DNA of 64,000 nucleotides from Comamonas odontotermitis (GTDB lineage Bacteria; Pseudomonadota; Gammaproteobacteria; Burkholderiales; Burkholderiaceae_C). Location: NCBI RefSeq assembly GCF_020080045.1, contig NZ_CP083451.1, positions 2,356,001 through 2,420,000 on the forward strand. The letters are read 5' to 3'. The position numbers and the translations under genes were made by a program. Position 1 is the stretch's first letter; each line of letters begins with the position of its first letter. This document shows, in pieces, positions 58,247 to 64,000 of this stretch. The notes below the pieces were generated by a model. It was not told the origin of the DNA. It saw only the letters and a program-made list of their open reading frames with translations, and searched no databases.

Positions 58247-59152
58247 CTATTGCCCTAAAGTGCGTTTGAACGCAGCTTCCATTGCTTCCTGTTCTGTAGG
58301 CGCGGCTTGGGGACGCTGGGCAGAGCCTGTTGGCGTAACGGCACGCTGCAGTCGCTGTTGACCTTTTGCCGCCTTGTCAGCTGCTTCCTGCCTCCCAGCA
58401 ACCCACTTGTCGTATCCATTCACCACAGAGGCGAGTGCTTCGGCGGTTTGTGCCGCCTGAAACGCCTGCCGTGTTTCATCCCCTTGCGCAGCCAGCCACG
58501 AACCAAATGGTTGTGACTGCACCTTTTCACGCCACCCTGGTTGAGTGCGATCCATCACAGCAAGCTCGATGAACATCTGGTCTGGCTCGGCCTGCGCCAC
58601 CACTTGACCAGTGGCCACTGGTTCTTGCGGCGCGACGGGCGGGGCTGCCAGAGGCTGCGGCTGCTGCGACTTAATTAACGCTTGGATGCCTCGGTACACA
58701 TCCGGATAGTCCTGCTCAAGCTGCTTGATTTCAGGCAAATCTTCAACAGATACAACTGCTGGTTGCGATGCCAGAACCTGTGGAGCTGGTGGTTGCTGCT
58801 GCAGGCGGCCATTCAGCTCACCCACCTTCCCCTCAGCCCTTCGCAGGCGCTGCTTGAGCGTTTCCACCTCAGATGCGCTTTCAACCAGGCGCTTTAGCTC
58901 ACTGCGCTTGAAGCCTTCAAACAACTCGGGGTCATCTTCTGCAGGAAGCTTCTCAACTGGCGTTTCACCGGTCTTGTTAGCTTCCTCAGCATCTGATGCC
59001 TCAGGCTGTAGTTCAGGCTCCTGCGGCTCTGCCTCAACCTCAGGCTCTTGAGGGACCTCGGCTACCGGCGTAACCGGTGCGGGGGGCTCAAGTCCACTAG
59101 CCTCAGCAAATCCACGTTCAAACGCTGCTAGCTCCTGTTGCTGCTCGTCCAT
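58247..59152 (-). CDS. Putative scaffolding protein, 301 aa
   Basis: Starts MDEQQQELAAFERGFAEASG. A strongly acidic Pro/Glu-rich N-terminus (PQEPEVEAEPQEPELQPEAS) is followed by a coiled coil (LKRLVESASEVETLKQRLRR, AEGKVGELNGRLQQQ) and a C-terminal helical, partly basic segment (RQEAADKAAKGQQRLQRAVT). Placement directly before the capsid gene, acidity and coiled coil match phage scaffolding proteins that template procapsid assembly. No protease domain is fused. Confidence 0.75.
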   Translation of the reverse strand: MDEQQQELAAFERGFAEASGLEPPAPVTPVAEVPQEPEVEAEPQEPELQPEASDAEEANKTGETPVEKLPAEDDPELFEGFKRSELKRLVESASEVETLKQRLRRAEGKVGELNGRLQQQPPAPQVLASQPAVVSVEDLPEIKQLEQDYPDVYRGIQALIKSQQPQPLAAPPVAPQEPVATGQVVAQAEPDQMFIELAVMDRTQPGWREKVQSQPFGSWLAAQGDETRQAFQAAQTAEALASVVNGYDKWVAGRQEAADKAAKGQQRLQRAVTPTGSAQRPQAAPTEQEAMEAAFKRTLGQ

Positions 59153-59187
59153 GCGTCATGCACTCCTTAAATCCACTTCCACCAAGG

Positions 59188-59409
59188 TCAGTAGGTTGGC
59201 CCAACGTTGGTGCTCAATTCCGGGTCAGGCTTATTGGCCAGAGCCAGTAGTGACTTAAAGGCTGCAATTCGCCCTCGCATCTCTGCAGTGGCTATTGCAT
59301 CCAGCACAGGCGAATCGTTCTTCTCTCTCAGAATGGCAATTTGTCCCTCAGCGAACTGTTGAACTGCCCGCCAAGTCTGAGAGCTAATATCGACTGCCTG
59401 CTTCGTCAT
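59188..59409 (-). CDS. Small phage protein, 73 aa
   Basis: Starts MTKQAVDISSQTWRAVQQFA. A single helical domain with EGQIAILREKNDSPVLDAIA and TAEMRGRIAAFKSLLALANK. Similar short helical proteins between portal and scaffold genes are common in this sort of phage but unassigned. It follows a phage late motif with a 30-base spacer. Confidence 0.65.
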   Translation of the reverse strand: MTKQAVDISSQTWRAVQQFAEGQIAILREKNDSPVLDAIATAEMRGRIAAFKSLLALANKPDPELSTNVGPTY

Positions 59410-59439
59410 GGAGGCAGTTTCAATTGGGAGGGATTAAGC

Positions 59440-59460
59440 GTCCAACCCTACAGGGGGTTA
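59440..59460 (-). promoter_or_regulatory. Phage late motif, site F
   Basis: Minus strand TAACCCCCTGTAGGGTTGGA ending in C. It overlaps the last codon and stop of the portal gene and lies 30 bases before the next start codon. Confidence 0.65.
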
Positions 59461-61665
59461 CAGCACGCCATCAAGGCGTTGTGTCTCTATACCTTGCTTC
59501 ATGCCGATGTCAGGACTCACCGGGTTACCTGGATGAACAGGATCCGTGTTCTCCTGTGGCTCGATGGGTGGAATGGCAGAAGTGTCAGCCTCGGGGTAGA
59601 TTGGCGCTATATCCTGGTCTTTGAATCCAACCGATCGAGCCAGGCCATCAGCAAGCCCTGCCGCTTGAGGCACTGCTGCAATAACCTGAGCGGTCTGAAC
59701 TCCGCTGTAAAGCGTCTCCATGCCGACATTGGTAGCCTCTGCATCTGCTTTGCGAGCCAACGCCAACTCTTTGGTCTGCTGGGCCTCCAGTAGACCTGCC
59801 TTGGCCTCCAGTGTTGGATCAGGTGCTGGTTGCTGCGCTTGCGTGGCCTCTTCGTCCATCTGGAACTTCTTCGGATCCAGGCGTTGCCCCTTGCACAGCT
59901 CAGCAGCCAGTTTGGCTGGATCGAGTTTGTAAAGCGGATTGGCAGCTGCTTGAAGCATGGACATCAGGAATTGCTGCTGCGCATCACGCTCTACCAGGGC
60001 AGATGACGCACGCACATCAACCTGAAAGTCACCCTTGATACTCTCGTCATCGCTGTAAATCATCATCCAGTCGAAGTAGCGACGGATATGCGGAGCGGTC
60101 ATGTAGTCGTCAAAGCGCTTGGCAAGGCGTCGCAGCACACTGGTGGCATTGTTGTTCTGCATCTGCATGCCACCCAGGGTGTTGGGCGCATCGCCGCGGA
60201 TACCCTGCAGCATGGCAGGCATGCCGGTTGTGTCCTCGGCCATCTTGAGCGCGAAGTTGATGATGTTCATCAATTCGTTCTGCACAGACGGGACAACAAA
60301 GGCGTTGAAGGCGCCGCGCACATCCTGAACTGTGGCATTTGCTTCTGCACGCCACACCTTGCCTGGGCGAAGCGCATAGCTCCCATCAGCAGGTGTTATG
60401 TTGTTGCCAATGATGATCTGCGGCGCCGCCGACAGTCCGCCGTTGTCCATCATGGCCCGGGCACTAGCATTGAGCATGCGCTGCGTGGTACGAATCTGGC
60501 GGCTGATGCCCATGCCCCATGGCATGCCAGGGCGACGCTGCCAGGCTAGAACGTCATAGGGGAACTCACCATTTTCCTGGGGGCTCATGACACACTTGAC
60601 CAGCCGATCATTGATCAGGACCGCCATGGTTGGCACACGATCTTCATCATCCTCTTCCAGATCAACACCGATGGCTGCGAGGTGCTCCTTTGCGCAGTAG
60701 CCGTAAAAGATCCACATCTCGTACTCATCATCGCCTGGGCGGTAGGTCGCCTCGGTGCCTTCGCGCACACGGCTTGGCCCTTCTTTGAGAGCAGCCTTCA
60801 GGGCAGTGGTGTCGTAGCTCTCATCAGCCAGCAACTCCTTGATCTGGCGCTTGCTAATGCACTCGCGCTCCCAGATATAGCTGCCGTGGTGAATGTTCTC
60901 TCCGCAAGATGGATCAGGGAAGAGGTTCCATGGATCAATGCGCTTGCTTGCTGGCTGGATTTCGTCCACCTTGACCATTGCAGTCAAGCCGGTCACTGGG
61001 TCCTTTTGTGTCACCCGGACAGTGCGCATGACCGGGAATGGCCCTTTCAGGACGCCGGATCCAATGCGTGCCGAATCTTCAATGACCTGACGCACCTCTC
61101 CATGCCAATTTGATTCAACCAATGGATCCTCAATTGCATCCTGCATCCGCAAGGCGGCTTCTTCAGCCTGGGCCTGCTGCGCCTCCAGTTGTGATTGCAA
61201 CTGCTCGGGCCCCTCAGCGCCCATCTGTTGAGCAAGCGCAGCCAGTTTGATGGGTGAAATCTGCGGCAATGGCGTTGGCTTGATCTCCCAGCACCGATCA
61301 TCGATTGGCAGCAGCATGTCCGATACTCGTGCGCTTGCTGCGTCCGTATAGCTTCGGGTGATGTTCAGGAAGATGACAGAGCGACCGCCCTCATTCCTTT
61401 TCATGCTCTGGCCGCTCAAGATGGCAGTCTTACGGCTGCGGTAGAGCTGGTTTGCATTTTGAAAATCGCGGTTGGCATCATCAATGCCCTGATAGTGCTC
61501 CTCATCCTCCGTCCACTCTTCCTCGATCCCAGATCCGGCACGGCCAGAAATGGCCTCTTTCCGCTTGGTCAGGAGCGTATTGAGGAAAGTGCGGCCAATA
61601 TCCGCTCCAGAATCTGGGCGGTCATGCTGCATGTCTGCCTGGTTGTTTTCTGTGATTGCTTGCAT
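59458..61665 (-). CDS. Portal protein, 735 aa
   Basis: A large portal of the podovirus type. Early segments are RTFLNTLLTKRKEAISGRAG and RSVIFLNITRSYTDAASARV then SDMLLP. The stem/clip region contains PASKRIDPWNLFPDPSCGEN, VPTMAVLINDRLVKCVMSPQ, PGMPWGMGISRQIRTTQRML, and MLQGIRGDAPNTLGGMQMQN. The C-terminal helical region (AKAGLLEAQQTKELALARKA) could form the barrel. Portals form the dodecameric ring for DNA entry. I chose the ATG four bases after the terL stop; an ATG eight codons upstream lies inside terL and has no clear Shine-Dalgarno. Confidence 0.9.
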   Translation of the reverse strand: MQAITENNQADMQHDRPDSGADIGRTFLNTLLTKRKEAISGRAGSGIEEEWTEDEEHYQGIDDANRDFQNANQLYRSRKTAILSGQSMKRNEGGRSVIFLNITRSYTDAASARVSDMLLPIDDRCWEIKPTPLPQISPIKLAALAQQMGAEGPEQLQSQLEAQQAQAEEAALRMQDAIEDPLVESNWHGEVRQVIEDSARIGSGVLKGPFPVMRTVRVTQKDPVTGLTAMVKVDEIQPASKRIDPWNLFPDPSCGENIHHGSYIWERECISKRQIKELLADESYDTTALKAALKEGPSRVREGTEATYRPGDDEYEMWIFYGYCAKEHLAAIGVDLEEDDEDRVPTMAVLINDRLVKCVMSPQENGEFPYDVLAWQRRPGMPWGMGISRQIRTTQRMLNASARAMMDNGGLSAAPQIIIGNNITPADGSYALRPGKVWRAEANATVQDVRGAFNAFVVPSVQNELMNIINFALKMAEDTTGMPAMLQGIRGDAPNTLGGMQMQNNNATSVLRRLAKRFDDYMTAPHIRRYFDWMMIYSDDESIKGDFQVDVRASSALVERDAQQQFLMSMLQAAANPLYKLDPAKLAAELCKGQRLDPKKFQMDEEATQAQQPAPDPTLEAKAGLLEAQQTKELALARKADAEATNVGMETLYSGVQTAQVIAAVPQAAGLADGLARSVGFKDQDIAPIYPEADTSAIPPIEPQENTDPVHPGNPVSPDIGMKQGIETQRLDGVL

Positions 61666-61666
61666 G

Positions 61667-62962
61667 TCAATATCCCATCTCTGGATCATGTGCTACCCAG
61701 CTTGAATTAATTGCTATAGGGCGCTCTTGCTGGGCTCGATACATGTGTTCAGCCGACATAGCGATATATCGGAATGCATCTGCCCCGTGGCTGTACTCAT
61801 CGTGCAGCGGGCCCATGGGCTCGTTCGTCTTGCTGTTGACCGCGCGCTGGTAACGCTTCAGGCATTCCAGCAGCCTGGCGGCCTTGCTCTTGTCGAAGTA
61901 ACAGCGAGGGAATAGCATGCGCGCAGACTTGATCCCTTCTTCCACACTGAGCGCCGGATTGCACTTAACCTGGCGCCGGCCCAGTAGACGCAGTTTTTGC
62001 TCTGCGGTCTGTCCAGTTTGGAAGTTTCCAGCGTTGCCGTCGTGTGGCAGATAGTCCCACCCCCAGCGGTATGGGCGTTTGTCCAGTTGGGCGACATACC
62101 AATCCAATGTCCGGTGGCTGTCCTCTATGTAGTCGATGATCCGAACATCCTGCGCGCCGCCAATCTGGACCATAGCGATGGTCATAGAGTCATTCCAGCC
62201 CAAGTCCCAGACAGTATGAACCGGCAGACGTGTGTCATAGGGCACATTGCCAACACGTTGGTCTTGGTACAGCGCTTCAATCTCAAAACGATAGATTGCT
62301 CCAGCAGAAACGGTGCGGGCCTTGCCCTCCCAGATATGCTCATAGTCTTCCTTGAGCATGGAACGCTTGGCCTTGAGGCGTTCTTCATTCAGGACATCTG
62401 GAAACCAGGGGTTGTCCCGCCAGTTGATGTCACAAACCCAGGTATCTTCTGAAGGTGTGGCAATGAAACGCTGGTAGGTTTCATCGGTCTCCATGTCCGG
62501 GTTCAGGGTCAGCCAGATCTCGCTGCCTTCCTTGCGGATCGTGGGTGTGAGTGTGTCCCATGACTTTTTACTCACCCCATGGGCTTCTTCCACCCAGACA
62601 AGATCCACCCCTTCAAAGGACTTTATCGAATCCACTGTGTGGCTCTGCAGGCCTGAAAACACGATCAGCGTGCCATTGGCGCCCCGAATCTCCGTGTCCA
62701 GCACTTCATAGAACGCTTGCAGGCCAAGCTTGATGATCTTGTCCTTGAGCAGCCGATGCACAGAGTCGCGCATGGACTTCTGGATTTCACGGGCGCAGAG
62801 GATGCGCAGTGGGTTCCGAGCGCCCTTCTCCAGCAGCACCTCGGCAACACCGTGTGACTTACCTCCACCTCGGCCGCCCTTCATCACTTTGTACCGGCAA
62901 GGCTTGTACAGGCCGGCCAGCTTGGCTGGGATTTGCACGTTGATAGCAAGGGGTGCGTTCAT
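61667..62962 (-). CDS. Terminase large subunit
   Basis: A 431-residue packaging motor of the PBSX/Terminase_3-like group. The ATPase has Walker A in KGGRGGGKSHGVAEVLL and Walker B with catalytic Glu in VDLVWVEEAHGVSKKS, followed by motif C TLNPD. The C-terminal RNase H-like nuclease has the acidic residues in DLGWNDSMTIAMVQIGGAQD and VRIIDYIEDSHRTLDWYV, and later HDEYSHGADAFRYIAM. The start overlaps the terS stop by four bases (ATGA). Confidence 0.95.
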   Translation of the reverse strand: MNAPLAINVQIPAKLAGLYKPCRYKVMKGGRGGGKSHGVAEVLLEKGARNPLRILCAREIQKSMRDSVHRLLKDKIIKLGLQAFYEVLDTEIRGANGTLIVFSGLQSHTVDSIKSFEGVDLVWVEEAHGVSKKSWDTLTPTIRKEGSEIWLTLNPDMETDETYQRFIATPSEDTWVCDINWRDNPWFPDVLNEERLKAKRSMLKEDYEHIWEGKARTVSAGAIYRFEIEALYQDQRVGNVPYDTRLPVHTVWDLGWNDSMTIAMVQIGGAQDVRIIDYIEDSHRTLDWYVAQLDKRPYRWGWDYLPHDGNAGNFQTGQTAEQKLRLLGRRQVKCNPALSVEEGIKSARMLFPRCYFDKSKAARLLECLKRYQRAVNSKTNEPMGPLHDEYSHGADAFRYIAMSAEHMYRAQQERPIAINSSWVAHDPEMGY

Positions 62963-63558
62963 TCGTCATCCTCGGAACGCGCAGGGGCTTCGACGAAGGT
63001 GACAGTTGACTGAATGGAGATAGGAGCACCACCTGGGCCACTGTGTTCAGCCTGGAGCTTGTCGCCGTATTTCTTCGGAACCAGCTTAGACAGCAGCCAC
63101 TTACGCGCATCTACTCGCAGACGGTTGCGGGCTACAGCTGTTGCGTCGAATACCACCTCCGTATTGCCGTCACCATCCTCGTCTCTGCTGCCATGTTTGT
63201 CGGCCTTAACCATGGTGCACTCTTCGTCAGCAATGGACAGGATGTCTTCTGCCATCGTTTCGGCCTGCGCCTCTCGCGCGCGCGCGTAACGCTCTCTGAG
63301 CTTGTCGCCCTCTTCCCCATCCTCAGCGAGCCATCGCATAAAGGTGGCCATTGCAGGCATACCCGGCTCGGCACAGATGGAGCGCAGGCTGTTCCCCTCT
63401 ACAAGCTTCTGCAGTACAGCATCCGTGACAGTGCGATCAAGGGCATGAGGTGGCCTTGCTGCAGACGCACCTTTGCCTGCCGCCTTCTTCTTGACAGCAG
63501 GCTTAGCTTTAGAGTTCTTGGGAGTTGCAGGCCTTGTGCCTTGCTTTGGTGTTGCCAT
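62959..63558 (-). CDS. Terminase small subunit
   Basis: A 199-residue DNA-recognition subunit. A Lys/Ala/Pro-rich basic N-terminal tail (PKNSKAKPAVKKKAAGKG) precedes the HTH region RTVTDAVLQKLVEGNSLRSI then CAEPGMPAMATFMRWL, typical of small terminases ('i...i..G.sl..ic...gmps..tf..Wl'). YARAREAQAETMAEDILSIA is the oligomerisation coiled coil, and the C-terminus ends RSEDDE. The start ATG was chosen so that a phage motif lies 30 bases upstream; an in-frame start further upstream would run through that motif. Confidence 0.9.
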   Translation of the reverse strand: MATPKQGTRPATPKNSKAKPAVKKKAAGKGASAARPPHALDRTVTDAVLQKLVEGNSLRSICAEPGMPAMATFMRWLAEDGEEGDKLRERYARAREAQAETMAEDILSIADEECTMVKADKHGSRDEDGDGNTEVVFDATAVARNRLRVDARKWLLSKLVPKKYGDKLQAEHSGPGGAPISIQSTVTFVEAPARSEDDE

Positions 63559-63588
63559 TCCCTGAGTGTTCAGGGAAGGCTTCGTGAT

Positions 63589-63609
63589 GTCGAACCCTAC
63601 GCGGGGGGC
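63589..63609 (-). promoter_or_regulatory. Phage late motif, site G (upstream of terS)
   Basis: Minus strand GCCCCCCGCGTAGGGTTCGA ending in C; 30 bases before the terS start, in the intergenic gap that separates the late operon from a divergent gene. Confidence 0.65.
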
Positions 63610-63646
63610 AATGGCATACTTCTTAGCAGTTGATCTAGGAAGCCAA

Positions 63647-64000
63647 ATGCACAAAACTGAAAAACCACTTCAAGCCAACGCAAAGAAAGACTATTCCAGA
63701 CTCCTGCACGCCTTTAGTCCCAAGGTTGGCGCATGGCTTACTGTGTTGTACCTACTAGGGATGGCAACACTGGTTGCCATTAGGTGGGAAGATTTCTGCG
63801 CGATGAAGCTGAACGAGATTGGTGATTTCCTTGCTGGCAGCTTCGGGCCTGTGGCTTTTTTGTGGTTGGTTCTTGGATACCTACAACAAGGGCGTGAGCT
63901 ACGCCTAAATAGTGAAGCTCTAAATCTTCAAGCAGAAGAACTCGCAAACTCTGTCGCTCAGCAAAAAGAGATTGCAGAGGCCACAAAGACTCAAGTCAAC
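63647..64000 (+). CDS. Membrane protein, partial at the window edge
   Basis: An open frame from ATG (preceded by AGGA) to the end of the window, at least 118 codons. The product begins MHKTEKPLQANAKKDYSRLL and has two membrane segments (VGAWLTVLYLLGMATLVAI; FLAGSFGPVAFLWLVLGYLQ), then QQGRELRLNSEALNLQAEEL, a coiled coil. This 'GdFLAG.fgPlAFlWLv.gy.QQg.EL' block is common in small hypothetical phage and bacterial membrane proteins. It is divergent from the late operon. Confidence 0.8.
   Translation, partial: MHKTEKPLQANAKKDYSRLLHAFSPKVGAWLTVLYLLGMATLVAIRWEDFCAMKLNEIGDFLAGSFGPVAFLWLVLGYLQQGRELRLNSEALNLQAEELANSVAQQKEIAEATKTQVN

Noticed and set aside
57121..58269. 382-codon plus-strand ORF over the capsid gene
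   Set aside because: Antisense to the N4-gp56 capsid gene, whose family identity is clear.
33968..63609. The late motifs as rho-independent terminators
   Set aside because: The stem would be only four to five bases without U-runs, and fixed spacing to downstream starts fits a promoter or leader element better.
1..64000. CRISPR arrays
   Set aside because: No series of regularly spaced direct repeats and no cas gene were seen.

Overview
The window is betaproteobacterial DNA, most likely Comamonadaceae (Comamonas/Delftia/Acidovorax group). I infer this from the general protein character, the moderately high GC of the backbone and the IS content; no rRNA or other species-level marker is present. 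It has two halves: a mosaic accessory chromosome region (1 to about 26.79 kb) and a large prophage (about 26.79 kb to beyond the right edge).

Accessory half. It opens with the 3' end of a PiT phosphate permease and a gamma-glutamyltranspeptidase-like enzyme. An insertion-sequence graveyard follows (IS3, IS21 and IS30 fragments around one complete IS3 element at 7.07-8.74 kb). A caspase-like peptidase faces an unknown 413-residue protein. A 2469-residue RHS/YD-repeat protein ends in a variable toxin-like domain and is translationally coupled to a small membrane protein that is probably its immunity protein. Then come an NmrA-type NAD(P)-binding protein, a run of three rho-independent terminators with no ORFs (possible small RNAs), a small lipoprotein, an RloC/PrrC-like ATPase with a zinc-hook CxxC and a C-terminal HEPN-type RX6H, and a PLD-family nuclease. 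The last two, and perhaps the caspase, look like defence genes.

Prophage half. A 45-bp copy of the 3' end of tRNA-Lys, on the minus strand and followed by the tRNA terminator, marks the left attachment site. Next is an SOS module: a perfect CTGT-N8-ACAG LexA box between divergent SRAP/YedK and umuD-umuC genes, with two small genes trailing umuC. An AT-rich secreted subtilisin/discoidin gene follows. From 63.6 kb down to 31.95 kb the minus strand carries a long late region: terS, terL, portal, scaffold-like protein, N4-gp56-type major capsid, adaptor, ejection-like proteins, many tail and fibre proteins, holin, GH108 endolysin and Rz/Rz1 spanins, closed by a terminator. No tape-measure protein was seen, which suggests a podovirus-like virion. 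A lysogenic-conversion block (46.6-51.0 kb) interrupts it: mazEF, a membrane-anchored zincin-like protein, an RNA-polymerase alpha-CTD-like mini-protein, a possible small RNA, and a two-gene pair (soluble protein plus four-TM protein) that resembles lambda rexA-rexB in layout. Integrase, repressor and replication genes are not in the window and presumably lie to the right.

The most interesting non-genic signal is a G/C-rich motif (minus strand CCCCC-N3-AGGGTT-NGAC). It occurs seven times, always in the same orientation, in intergenic gaps upstream of phage late genes, and four of the seven lie 30-31 nt from the start codon. It is a good candidate for a phage-specific promoter or late-regulator site.
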